Below, in pieces: positions 1 to 8,733 of a stretch of 45,823 nt of DNA; position 1 is the first letter of the stretch; the number at the start of each line of letters is the position of its first letter. Below the pieces are notes generated by a model. It had not been told where the DNA came from, did no database searches, and saw only the letters and a program-made list of their open reading frames with translations. Location: the NCBI RefSeq assembly GCF_007859855.1, contig NZ_SJPK01000023.1:1-45823 (forward strand), in the 5' to 3' direction. Position numbers and translations under genes: made by a program. Origin of the DNA: Allorhodopirellula solitaria. Lineage in GTDB: Bacteria; Planctomycetota; Planctomycetia; Pirellulales; Pirellulaceae.

Positions 1-20
1 TTCAGCAAGCGTGCTGTCCG

Positions 21-158
21 TTATTTCAAGCCGTACTTGCGAAACTTGGTTCGCGCCGCAGTCTTTGGTCTCGCCTTCGCAGTGCCGTTGATTCGTTCAT
101 CTTTCGCAGCTACTGCGAGATACTCGATGCCATCTTGAGTGACCGGTGTCGGAATCAA
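21..158 (-). CDS. possible small ORF or gene remnant, basic C-terminus
   Basis: A 45-codon frame opens with a TTG at 158, just after an in-frame stop, and ends in TAA at 21. The translation has a plausible composition (start region IPTPVTQDGIEYLAVAA) and a very basic end (RTKFRKYGLK). No ATG and no clear ribosome binding site are visible. Two other frames are also open here: a plus-strand frame from 3 to 173 (56 codons) and another from 1 to 138, either of which could be the tail of a gene entering from the left. I recognise none of them. It may be a small DNA- or RNA-binding protein, a remnant, or noise. Confidence 0.22.
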   Translation of the reverse strand: MIPTPVTQDGIEYLAVAAKDERINGTAKARPKTAARTKFRKYGLK

Positions 159-469
159 TTCTTACCGCCATAGAGTCACCCGCTCAGCGAGTCGAACGTT
201 GGGGCGTCGGAAAAGCAATCCCGGGGGAATGCGACGCTACCGGTGCGCTTCGAGAGTCGCGAAAGTCAGTGTTTTTCCTTTCCGCTGGTTCCAATTTAGT
301 GAAATTGACACGCTCGATGCCGACAATCGCAGCAGCGGCACCGATCACGCCCTCTAAAAACCAACCATCGCAGTTCACATGCCGCCTATCCACCCAATAG
401 CGGGGTGCCGCCGGGAACTGCTGCCTATATTGCATTCGGAACGGGCTAAAAAAAGATGTGTAGGATAAA

Positions 470-663
470 GAGGGCATCGCCCTGGGTTTGGATAGCGAAA
501 TCGTTCGGTAGCCCCAACGGGGCGGCCCTGATGTTCGTCCCAATCATGCCGTTCGGATGGCGTATGCAAATAGAGCCGCCCCGTTGGGGCTACCGCGAGG
601 CGGTGGTGTCTGGAACCCCAGGCGTTGCCTGGGGCTGTCATAGGACTGCCCCGTTGGGGCGGT
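470..663. repeat. palindromic repeat family A, two copies head to head
   Basis: The left copy (about 470-541, minus orientation) holds a split CCCAGGGCGATGCCCT-type hairpin and GCCCCAACGGGGC (511-523). The right copy (about 572-661, plus orientation) has GCCCCGTTGGGGC-type hairpins near 578-590 and 648-660 around ACCCCAGGCGTTGCCTGGGG (615-634). The left copy, reverse complemented, closely matches 40511-40590 over roughly 75 bases. It is non-coding; ORFs drawn across it are chance frames. Confidence 0.8.
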
Positions 664-738
664 GTCATGAGCTATCTTCAGTAATAGATAGAATGCGGCA
701 ATCGTTAAATCGACGCCCCAAGGAATGATAGAAAATTG

Positions 739-766
739 CCGTAGGTCAGCGCAGCGCCACCTACGG
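739..766. repeat. palindromic repeat family F, intact copy
   Basis: A 28-base palindrome has perfect arms CCGTAGGT (739-746) and ACCTACGG (759-766) around a GC-rich centre. The reverse complement matches 45449-45472 with one mismatch, where the second copy breaks off next to the transposase gene. The rest of 664-945 shows no gene I can support. Confidence 0.7.
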
Positions 767-948
767 TGGTTCCTTGATGAAGCGGCGCCGACCCTGGAGT
801 GGGTCGCGGATCACGTCGTGGATGATCTTCAACCCTATGCGGGGTTGGTTCCTGCATCTGGCGTCGTATCCGGTGGTGTTCGCTTTCGCGCAAACCACCG
901 GTGGTTTTCTTCAACGCCGTCGGCGTAGGAGGACGTGTGGAGAATCAT

Positions 949-1002
949 GGACTCGTCGCCTCGTCCACTACGATGGTCTTGGACTTGTCGTCTCGTCTGC
1001 TG
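949..1002. repeat. palindromic repeat family B, single arm plus degenerate copy
   Basis: Bases 949-971 are identical to one arm (31148-31170) of the perfect inverted repeat at 31116-31170. A degenerate second version of the arm follows at about 979-1002. It lies 24-78 bases beyond the stop codon of the minus-strand flavoprotein gene, the same relative position that the intact copy has to the sulfatase gene. Confidence 0.6.
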
Positions 1003-1026
1003 CGGTGGTGGGAGCCGATCGCCGAC

Positions 1027-2646
1027 TCAGTAGACGTCGCGGTGATAGCGCCCGCTTTGGGCCAAGTTTTTGACGTAGGCGGCGGCTTCTTCAGCGGACA
1101 GACCACCCGCTGTTTCGGCGATATCATGGAGCGCTTTGTCGACGTCGCGGGCCATCCGGGAGGCGTCACCGCAGACGTAGAATGCGGCTCCCGATTCGAG
1201 CCATTGCCACATCTCAGCAGCCTGTTCTCGCATCCGGTCTTGGACGTAAACCTTCCGTTCACCATCCCGGCTGAAGGCGGTATCGAGACGCGTCAGCAGT
1301 CCGTTGGCGTGATACTCCTCGAGTTCCTCGCGATAGAGAAAGTCAAACGCCTCGTGCTGGTCGCCGAAGAACAACCAATTGTTACCCGGTGACTTCGATT
1401 CGGCTCGCTCTTGCAGGAACGAGACAAAGGGAGCGATCCCGGTGCCGGGACCTACCATGATGATCGGCGTTTCGAGGTTCTCGGGGACTGTGAACCCAGC
1501 ATGATTGGGTTGCACGAACACGCGGACGGTTTCGCCGGCCCCCACTCGGTCGGACAACATTGTGCTGGCGACGCCTTTGCGAACTCGTCCCTCGCGTTCA
1601 TAGACGACCTTGCCCACGGTCAGGTGGACTTGATCGCCCACCCGCTTCATGCTGCTGGCGATGGAGTAGAGCCGCGGGTTGAGCGGGTCGAGCGTCTCGA
1701 TGACTTCCGTCGCCGTCACGGTCACGCCCTTGGTCACTTCCAAAACATCGAGGACGTCAAAGCCATCGGGCACCCCATCTTCGAGCATGCGTCCCAAGGT
1801 CTCCTGAGCAGACTCATCTTGAATCCGACCAGCCAACAACTCGAGCAACTCGTCGCTCGGATCCTTGAGGCAGTAGTCTTCACAGAGAGCTTGCAGCAGC
1901 GTCTTGGTATCGCCCGTAGGCGTGCTCACGGTAATTTGAGAATCCGCAGCAATCGATTCAATCAGCTTCATTGCGAGGTCGGGACAATTACTCGGCAGGA
2001 CTCCCAACGCATCGCCAACGTTGTACTTCAACCCAGACCCGGTCAGGTCGATCACGACGTGGCGCGTGTCCTTGGCAGAGCCTTCAAGATTGAGTTCACG
2101 AGACTCGATCATCTTCGCCGAGAACGGGTTATTGCGGGACCACTGCGCGGCCTTGCCATTGCGTGCGGCAGCGACGCCGTTGGACGGTCCCGCGTTGCCG
2201 GAACCCATTTGTCCGCTTGGTGCCCCATCGGCGTCCTTGCTCTCAGCGAGGATCTTCTTCAGCATCTGCTTCGTTTCTTTGCCACCGGGACTGCAGAGGG
2301 TCAGGTTGGTTTCCTCACCTCTCGCAATCGCTTCGCTGTAGGTTTGGCAGACATAGCCGCAGGAACCACAATCGAGCTGCGCCATCGCCGCCATCAATTT
2401 CCGCTCGGGTGGCCGGCCTTCGGCTAACTCGATCCGTTCAACGATTGGTAGCGAAGCATCCCGCCAGGGAAAATCCTCTTCCGGTTCCGGTTCGGCTACC
2501 GCGGCACCCGCATCGATACCGAGGGCCTGAATCGTCGCTGCGGGATCTCCTTCGGTTTGCATTCCAGTCAATCCGGCAAAAAAGCCATTGAGCCAAGCCC
2601 GCTGATCTTCACTGAACGGGGCAGTCGTGGGGATGAAGTTTGTCAT
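1027..2646 (-). CDS. CysJ-like NADPH/FAD reductase with RnfB-type FeS motif, nitrite reductase partner
   Basis: Predicted cytoplasmic flavoprotein of 539 residues that passes electrons from NADPH to the neighbouring siroheme reductase. The C-terminal half is a CysJ/ferredoxin-NADP reductase module: RLYS at 325-328 for FAD, GPGTGIAPF at 399-407 for the pyridine nucleotide, and a C-terminal ending in VY. The flavodoxin domain of classical CysJ is absent. In its place residues 93-118 carry C93-x2-C96-x3-C100-x17-C118 followed by PGG, resembling the FeS domain of RnfB (PF04060). The N-terminus (FSEDQRAWLNGFFAG, 11-25) matches the short motif at the CysJ N-terminus. ATG at 2646 is preferred over an upstream in-frame start at 2751 because the extension resembles no family member and would overlap nirA. 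It lies 88 bases after nirA. It could instead serve sulfite reduction, but the nitrate reductase context argues for nitrite. Confidence 0.85.
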   Translation of the reverse strand: MTNFIPTTAPFSEDQRAWLNGFFAGLTGMQTEGDPAATIQALGIDAGAAVAEPEPEEDFPWRDASLPIVERIELAEGRPPERKLMAAMAQLDCGSCGYVCQTYSEAIARGEETNLTLCSPGGKETKQMLKKILAESKDADGAPSGQMGSGNAGPSNGVAAARNGKAAQWSRNNPFSAKMIESRELNLEGSAKDTRHVVIDLTGSGLKYNVGDALGVLPSNCPDLAMKLIESIAADSQITVSTPTGDTKTLLQALCEDYCLKDPSDELLELLAGRIQDESAQETLGRMLEDGVPDGFDVLDVLEVTKGVTVTATEVIETLDPLNPRLYSIASSMKRVGDQVHLTVGKVVYEREGRVRKGVASTMLSDRVGAGETVRVFVQPNHAGFTVPENLETPIIMVGPGTGIAPFVSFLQERAESKSPGNNWLFFGDQHEAFDFLYREELEEYHANGLLTRLDTAFSRDGERKVYVQDRMREQAAEMWQWLESGAAFYVCGDASRMARDVDKALHDIAETAGGLSAEEAAAYVKNLAQSGRYHRDVY

Positions 2647-2734
2647 GGTTTGATGATTGCGAGAGAGAGAAGGAACTGAGCGGACGGCGATTGCCGTGGG
2701 AAACAGAAAATTGCCAGGAACGAGAAAAACGAGA

Positions 2735-4561
2735 CTACTGGGCCAACGCAAGCTTGGTCAGAGATTGCAACTCTTCGATCGTTTTCCGTCTGCTGAATTC
2801 AACGAACGACTCATCGACCTGTCGCTCGGCGAGGTATCCGTCGATGAGGTTGATGATCAAAGCGGGGAGATCATCGAAGACGACCGATTGCAGCAGCGGG
2901 CGGCCGATCCCTTGTCGATCGCCCCATCCACCACCGACCATGACGTGATAGCCGTCGACCATGTCGTCGCCCTGCTCGACCTGGCAGGCGATCAGGCCGA
3001 TGTCGCCGATGTAGTGCTGGGCACAACTGTGGTGACATCCGGTCAGATGAATGTTGATGGGCACGTCAATTTCGAATTGGGACTCGAGCGCCTTGGCCAG
3101 TGTCATGGCATTGGCTTTCGTGTCGGCACCTGCGTACTTGCACCCCGCACTGCCCGTGCAAGCGACCAGTCCGGCTCGGAACGAGCTGGCTCGATAGTCC
3201 AAACCGCACGCGAGGATAGCAGCCTGCACCTCCTCGACATCACGCTCGCGAATACCGGGAAGAATCAGGTTTTGCCATACGGTCCAACGCACTTCGCCAT
3301 TGCCGAACTCATCCGCGATATGAGCGAGAGCCCGGGCTTGGTCACTCGTCATCCGCCCGACGGGCAAGACGACGCCCACATAGAAACGCCCTTTCTGCTT
3401 TTGCTCGTGGAAGCCGACATGGGCCATCCGGTCTTCATGGCGAGGGATCGTCACGCGTGCAGCGTCAACGCGACGCAAGGGCTTGCCATAGTCCTTTTCA
3501 ACGGTGTCGATGAATTTGTCAAAGCCCCAATCATCGAGCACATATTTCAGCCGGGCTGTCTTGCGATCGGTCCGATCTCCATGCTTGACGAAGACACGAA
3601 CGATCGATCCGGCCACTGCCACGCATTCATCTGGAAGGAGCAAGACGCCGGTGTCCCGAGCAAAGTCTTTGTGGCCGGTGATGCCACCGAGGGTGAGCTG
3701 AAAGTAGACCCCGGCGGGCACTTCCTCGGAACTGGCGTCTTCCTCGACGCGAACCGCACGGAAACCAATATCATTGGTATCCTCGAGCGACGCGATACGC
3801 CCACCGCCATCAAAGGCGATGTTAAACTTCCGTGGCAGGCCGTACATTTCGCGATGATTCAAGATGTGGTGATGCATCTTCTTGGCCAGCGGGATGGTTT
3901 CGATCAACTCATCGGCATCGATTCCCGAGAGGCAACTCGCGGTACAGTTGCGAATGTTATCGCCACCGGAGCCCAGGCTGATCACATCGAGTTCGCGAAT
4001 GCCATAGAGCATCGACGCCCCTTGATCGGCTGGGATCTCGCGAAACTGCAGATTGGCTCGGGTGGTGACATCGAGATATCCACCCGCCGAACGATCCGCG
4101 AGGTCAGCCATACCGGTCAATTGCCAGGCGTGATTGAGTCCCCCGGGAATCCGCAGCCGCATCATGTATGAATTCTGGGCGGGAGCGACATGAAAGAGAC
4201 CGTGGAACTTCTGTAGGAAAACGTCATCTCCCTTGGGGAACTTGCCTTCATCGCTCCAAGCGACGATTTCGTCCCACATGTCCAATGGATTCTTGGATTG
4301 CTTGGCCAGTTCTTCTTTGCAGAGTTTCTTGCCGGCGCCCACCGTAGCGGCCTGGGCATCCAAGGCGATCTTCTCCGGTCCGTACGGAACCGTTTTGCCA
4401 TCGACGGTCGCTCCCCCTCCGCCGACTTCGATCGACGTTCCGCTGCCTCCACTGCCGGAGATAACTGGCAGTCCACGGACGGCTCGGGCGACGTCCGTCC
4501 CGAACGTGAGCCCGCTGAGGTATTGTTTCTGCGATTCGGTAAATGCTGGATTGTTCGACAT
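2735..4561 (-). CDS. nirA: siroheme/4Fe-4S nitrite reductase, NirA family
   Basis: This 608-residue protein belongs to the nitrite/sulfite reductase hemoprotein family and should reduce nitrite to ammonium with six electrons in the cytoplasm. The four cysteines holding the coupled 4Fe-4S/siroheme centre are visible as C468-x5-C474 (CTGSAGC) and C509-x3-C513 (CHHSC), followed by AQHYIGDIGL. An earlier half repeat (LTGMADLADRSAGGYLDVTT) is the usual first substrate-domain region. The extreme N-terminus (FTESQKQYLSGLTFG) resembles the N-terminus of the flavoprotein downstream. It starts 15 bases after nasA, so the two are almost certainly cotranscribed. Sequence alone does not fully separate nitrite from sulfite reductases; the NasA neighbour decides the call. 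Classical NirA takes electrons from ferredoxin, but here the adjacent NADPH flavoprotein may be the donor. Confidence 0.9.
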   Translation of the reverse strand: MSNNPAFTESQKQYLSGLTFGTDVARAVRGLPVISGSGGSGTSIEVGGGGATVDGKTVPYGPEKIALDAQAATVGAGKKLCKEELAKQSKNPLDMWDEIVAWSDEGKFPKGDDVFLQKFHGLFHVAPAQNSYMMRLRIPGGLNHAWQLTGMADLADRSAGGYLDVTTRANLQFREIPADQGASMLYGIRELDVISLGSGGDNIRNCTASCLSGIDADELIETIPLAKKMHHHILNHREMYGLPRKFNIAFDGGGRIASLEDTNDIGFRAVRVEEDASSEEVPAGVYFQLTLGGITGHKDFARDTGVLLLPDECVAVAGSIVRVFVKHGDRTDRKTARLKYVLDDWGFDKFIDTVEKDYGKPLRRVDAARVTIPRHEDRMAHVGFHEQKQKGRFYVGVVLPVGRMTSDQARALAHIADEFGNGEVRWTVWQNLILPGIRERDVEEVQAAILACGLDYRASSFRAGLVACTGSAGCKYAGADTKANAMTLAKALESQFEIDVPINIHLTGCHHSCAQHYIGDIGLIACQVEQGDDMVDGYHVMVGGGWGDRQGIGRPLLQSVVFDDLPALIINLIDGYLAERQVDESFVEFSRRKTIEELQSLTKLALAQ

Positions 4562-4576
4562 GATTCAGATTAGGTC

Positions 4577-6874
4577 CTACTCGTTTCTAGCGACGATACG
4601 TACAGCACAGTCTTTGTAGCTCGGCTGACCACTGTGTGGATCGAAATGGGGCAGTGTGAGACGGTTGGTGATTTCGTAGTGCATCGGCATGAATGCCTGC
4701 CCGCGCTGTACCGTCGCGGTGACATTGGCAGTCACCGTGATCTCATCGCGACGCGATAGCACGTCCACTTTTTCACCATGGACGACCCCGAGTTCGTCGG
4801 CATCGACGGGATTGATTTCGATATAGGCTTCGGTCGGATAAAGCGTCTTGAGCACGGGGCTTTGACGGGTCCGCGTCTGTGTGTGCCATTGGCTCACCGT
4901 ACCGCGGCCGGTCAACAACAGGATGGGGTACACCGGATCGGGCCGCTCTGGCATCTCGCGGACTTGATCGACCACGAAACGAGCACGCCCGTTGGGCCGG
5001 TAGAAGTGTCCATCGGCAAATAGCCGACGTTCCTGCTCAGGTTTGCCGCCGCAGGTCGCCTCGGGGTCGCCCAGACTCTTGGCTGCATCTGCAGCAGTCC
5101 AGGGCCACTGGATACCGCCGCAGGCATCGAGATGCCGGTACCCATCGATGCCGGTAATGTCACAGGGTTGGTCTCGGCTGAGTTCCTGCAGAATGCGGAA
5201 CACGGCTTCCGGATCGGTCCACTTGGCGAACTGGTCCCCGACGCCCCAATAGTGAGCGATGGCGCGGAAGATATGGAAATCGGCTAAAGCCTGGCCAGGG
5301 GCGCGGCGAACCTTCTTGAGCAGCCCGTAGCGACGTTCACTGTTGATGAACGTCCCTTCCTTCTCTCCCCAGCCCGCGGAGGGCAGCACGAGATTGGCGT
5401 GCTGGGCGGTCTCGGTCGTATGGTACATGTCCTGAACGACTAAGAAATCCAGCTTGTCAAAGAGCTCCCGCACGTCCGACTGATGGATCCAGCTATGAGC
5501 GGGATTGGTGGCGATCACCCACAACCCTTTGATTTCGTCACGGCGAATGCCTTCGATGATCCGGTCGTACTTCCAACTGCCCTCGCTGGGGATACTGGCC
5601 TCGTCCATGCCGAGCGTGTGCGCGACCTTCCGCCGGTCGTTCTCGTCTTCGAATCGATGATGGCCGATTAGGTTGGACGTGTTGCTCCAAAGTCGGGAGC
5701 CCATCGCATTGCATTGGCCCGTGATGCTATTGGCTCCGGTGCCGGGACGGCCGACATTGCCGGTCAACAGAGCGATGTTGATGATGGCCTGTGCCGTGCG
5801 GGTGCCTTCATAGCTTTGGTTGACACCCATCGTCCACCACAGCGAAACGGCTCGGCCGGTTCCGATCGACTCCGCGGTGCGAATGATCGACTCGGGCGAG
5901 ATCCCCGCCTGACGGGCTACCGATTCAACGTCATAGGCCGCGACATGCTCACGCAGTTCATCAAAACCTTCGGTCAAAGCAGCTACGAAATCGTGATCGA
6001 CATAGTCTCGTTGGATCAGCACATTGGTGATCGCGTACAACAGCGCCAAGTCGTTCTTGGGGCGAATTTGCAAGTGCTGCGTGGCCGCAGTGGCCGTCTC
6101 GGTTCGCCGCGGGTCGATCACGATGATCGCGGGATCGTTTGGGTTTCGCAGCACGCGTTCCCACATGATCGGGTGGGCGATGCACGGATTTGAACCGATG
6201 AATACGAGGCAATCACTCTGCTCGAAGTCGTCATAGGTGTAGGGCGGAGCGTCGAAACCAAACGATTCCTTGTACGCTGTCACCGCGGTTGCCATGCACT
6301 GGCGTGTGTTGCCATCGCCGTGGCGAATCCCCATTCCAAACCGCGTCAGCGCCCCGAGAAACGCCATCTCTTCACTCGGGATCTGGCCCGTGGAAAGGAA
6401 CGCTACCGACTCGTCGCCGTGCCGCTCTTGCACACCACGGATCTCGGTTACGAAGGTTCGCAGCGCCTCATCCCACTCGACCGGACGCATGTTCCCGTCT
6501 GCATCGCGGAGCAGCGGCATGGTGGCACGCTCGGGCGAATCGAGCACTCGCAGCGATTCCCAGCCTTTGGGACAAGCCATGCCGAGATTGACTGGGTACT
6601 TGGTTTCCGGCGTCAAGCCGACCGCGGCGCCCTCGCGTAAATGTAAACGCAAACCACAGCCGGTCGAGCAATAGCCACATGTTGCCGTGGTCGTGGCCTC
6701 GGCAGCCATCGAGCGATGAGTCATGCCCAAGCCATGATCACCGGGATGCAAGAGCAGCTCCCGAGTCATGTGGCCCTGACGCCGCTGCAAAATCTGCGGC
6801 AACTCGAAACGCATCCGCTTCTGCGAATCAGTCGTTCCATCGAGTACTGGACTCGAAACAATATCCACGCTCAT
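4577..6874 (-). CDS. nasA: assimilatory nitrate reductase catalytic subunit (bis-MGD molybdoenzyme)
   Basis: This 765-residue molybdopterin oxidoreductase reduces nitrate to nitrite. The N-terminal 4Fe-4S site is C66-x2-C69-x3-C73-x27-C101, typical of the NasA/NapA branch. NTRQCMATAV (189-198) supplies the cysteine (C193) expected to bind molybdenum, as in NasA and NarB. A C-terminal molybdopterin dinucleotide-binding domain follows (about 640-765). There is no twin-arginine leader, consistent with a cytoplasmic enzyme. The start ATG at 6874 overlaps the stop of the upstream FeS/membrane protein by four bases, indicating translational coupling. The first ~60 residues before the cluster are longer than usual for the family, so an internal start (for example M36 or M51) is possible. 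No nitrate transporter or cofactor genes lie in the window. Confidence 0.93.
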   Translation of the reverse strand: MSVDIVSSPVLDGTTDSQKRMRFELPQILQRRQGHMTRELLLHPGDHGLGMTHRSMAAEATTTATCGYCSTGCGLRLHLREGAAVGLTPETKYPVNLGMACPKGWESLRVLDSPERATMPLLRDADGNMRPVEWDEALRTFVTEIRGVQERHGDESVAFLSTGQIPSEEMAFLGALTRFGMGIRHGDGNTRQCMATAVTAYKESFGFDAPPYTYDDFEQSDCLVFIGSNPCIAHPIMWERVLRNPNDPAIIVIDPRRTETATAATQHLQIRPKNDLALLYAITNVLIQRDYVDHDFVAALTEGFDELREHVAAYDVESVARQAGISPESIIRTAESIGTGRAVSLWWTMGVNQSYEGTRTAQAIINIALLTGNVGRPGTGANSITGQCNAMGSRLWSNTSNLIGHHRFEDENDRRKVAHTLGMDEASIPSEGSWKYDRIIEGIRRDEIKGLWVIATNPAHSWIHQSDVRELFDKLDFLVVQDMYHTTETAQHANLVLPSAGWGEKEGTFINSERRYGLLKKVRRAPGQALADFHIFRAIAHYWGVGDQFAKWTDPEAVFRILQELSRDQPCDITGIDGYRHLDACGGIQWPWTAADAAKSLGDPEATCGGKPEQERRLFADGHFYRPNGRARFVVDQVREMPERPDPVYPILLLTGRGTVSQWHTQTRTRQSPVLKTLYPTEAYIEINPVDADELGVVHGEKVDVLSRRDEITVTANVTATVQRGQAFMPMHYEITNRLTLPHFDPHSGQPSYKDCAVRIVARNE

Positions 6875-8733
6875 TTCAATGTCCCCGGCATGCGGTGATA
6901 GACGACACTCATGAAATACAACAACCGTTCAGCGGTCTCGGCGACGAGCAGTGTCAGCGATCCCATCAATGCAACGCACAAGCCGGGCGTCGTCTCGCCG
7001 ACACCGATCAAACAGACCGCGACCATGCAGCCGACCAGTCCCGCCCACCCGGCGCCGAGCCGCAGTGACCGCAAATGCGACAATCGTGAAGCGACTAGGT
7101 TTTGGCTGCGGATGTCCAGTCGATCGGTAGTCGACAACTCCACGCTCGCCCCCAGATGAAAGCTTAATTCCCAGAACAACTTCGTTGCCCCGGAGAGAAC
7201 GGCGACGATTAAGAGTAGGATCACGGTCGCCTCCGAACCGCCTGCCCAGCCGATCGTGGTCGCGGCCAATGCCGTACCGACGACCAACCCGGTCGCGAGG
7301 AACCGCGGCAGCGTACGCGACGAACGCCAAAGTTCGCGTCGCGTGACGATGTAAATCATGGCACTGCTATACACGCCCGCCAAACCCAAAACGACCGCCG
7401 CGACAAGCGCCGCGCCCGCCGCCCAGCCTGGGATCACGACCCATTCGGGGACCCGTTGCGTCCATGCATCGGGAGCCCATGTTTTGAGGACCGGCAGCCA
7501 CAACAGGCCCGTGGCGACCGCTAAGGCACCGGCGAACTTGCCGAGCAGCACGGCTTCGCGGCTTAGCCAGGACGTCCGCAGGCCCAAGAAAATTCGCCAT
7601 GCCCGCAGGGGTTGGCCCAGGTGCAGGGGAGCGAAGTTCATTCCCACGATCGTTATTAATAAAGCGACGCTCGCCGTCAGTCGTGTCGCCGCGATCGGCA
7701 TCGCCGAACCCGCCAGCGACACGGCGAGTGAAACAACCTGCTCAACGAGAATCATGCCAACGGCAACCTGGGTGGCCACCAGCATGATGGCGAGCGGCCA
7801 GTGGCTCTCGGCTACTTCATCGATCGCTGAATCCTGAGGCTTCGCCGAAGCTACCTGCTCACTTCGCTGCCCAATGTACTGCGTCGTGGGACGCGTCAAG
7901 GACGAACTCGGTGCCTCGGGCATCAAGGAATGGCTGTGGTCTTCAACAGTCGAGGCCTGCTCAACGACTCGAATCGCAATCGCTTCATTCGGGCAGGATT
8001 GCACACATGCCGGTGCTTCCCCCGCCTTCAATCGCTGATGACACATATCGCACTTTCGCACGATCCCCAATCGTTTGCTGTACTTGGGTACTTCGTAAGG
8101 ACACATCATTGTGCAGTATTTGCAGCCGATGCATTGATCATCTAAATGCTTGACGATCCCTGTCACGTCGTCTTTGACATACGCCTTGACCGGGCAACCA
8201 TTGAGACAACCTGGGTCCTCGCAGTGGTGACAGGCCGTGGTGACGTGCTGGACCCCAACGGCAGGGACATTCGTGACGTCGATCGCAACCGGTGACGGCT
8301 CGGGCGAGGTGATCGTCGACACGACTGGCAACTCCACCTCGGGAGCACCGATCACCATCGTTCCAACCTTGCGCCAGCTCTCGTCCTCCTCGAGCCCGTT
8401 CATGGTGTGACAGGCAACGACACAGGCTTTGCAACCGCTACAGGTATCTAGGTTCACCTCGAAGGCGAGCTGCTGCCCCGACTGCGGCGCCGTCGCCGGC
8501 ATCAGACGACGATAATAGATCGATTGAGACGGCTCAGAACCAGCTACTGAGCAGGACGATTCGAGCTCTCCGGCGGAATGCGCCTCGGAGAATTGCTCGA
8601 CAGCCGTGAGCGACTGCTGCTGCTCCAATAGCATCCCCACGAGATCAAAATCATTGTCGGCAAACGACAACGGTGATCGTGTGGAGTGCGATAGGTCGTG
8701 GGTCGTCGGTTCGTGGGGAAGAGTCGTCGACAT
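6871..8733 (-). CDS. fused DmsB-like four-cluster ferredoxin and DmsC-like membrane anchor
   Basis: One 620-residue polypeptide combines two subunits that are separate in dimethyl sulfoxide reductase-type enzymes. Residues 90-260 hold four cysteine sets for 4Fe-4S clusters: C98/101/104/108, C168/171/176/180, C201/204/207/211 and C228/231/243/247, the DmsB/NrfC pattern. From about 310 to the end there are roughly eight hydrophobic segments with DmsC-like features. No signal peptide is seen, so the ferredoxin part probably faces the cytoplasm. As the first gene of the operon and overlapping nasA, it likely draws electrons from the quinol pool and feeds NasA. The first 90 residues are polar and not recognised. 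ATG at 8733 has no good Shine-Dalgarno sequence. Confidence 0.88.
   Translation of the reverse strand: MSTTLPHEPTTHDLSHSTRSPLSFADNDFDLVGMLLEQQQSLTAVEQFSEAHSAGELESSCSVAGSEPSQSIYYRRLMPATAPQSGQQLAFEVNLDTCSGCKACVVACHTMNGLEEDESWRKVGTMVIGAPEVELPVVSTITSPEPSPVAIDVTNVPAVGVQHVTTACHHCEDPGCLNGCPVKAYVKDDVTGIVKHLDDQCIGCKYCTMMCPYEVPKYSKRLGIVRKCDMCHQRLKAGEAPACVQSCPNEAIAIRVVEQASTVEDHSHSLMPEAPSSSLTRPTTQYIGQRSEQVASAKPQDSAIDEVAESHWPLAIMLVATQVAVGMILVEQVVSLAVSLAGSAMPIAATRLTASVALLITIVGMNFAPLHLGQPLRAWRIFLGLRTSWLSREAVLLGKFAGALAVATGLLWLPVLKTWAPDAWTQRVPEWVVIPGWAAGAALVAAVVLGLAGVYSSAMIYIVTRRELWRSSRTLPRFLATGLVVGTALAATTIGWAGGSEATVILLLIVAVLSGATKLFWELSFHLGASVELSTTDRLDIRSQNLVASRLSHLRSLRLGAGWAGLVGCMVAVCLIGVGETTPGLCVALMGSLTLLVAETAERLLYFMSVVYHRMPGTLK

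Noticed and set aside
2657..4171. A 504-codon plus-strand frame opposite nirA, and a 338-codon frame at 1411-2427 opposite the flavoprotein
   Set aside because: Antisense to well supported genes; composition reflects the codon pattern of the real strand and no family features appear.
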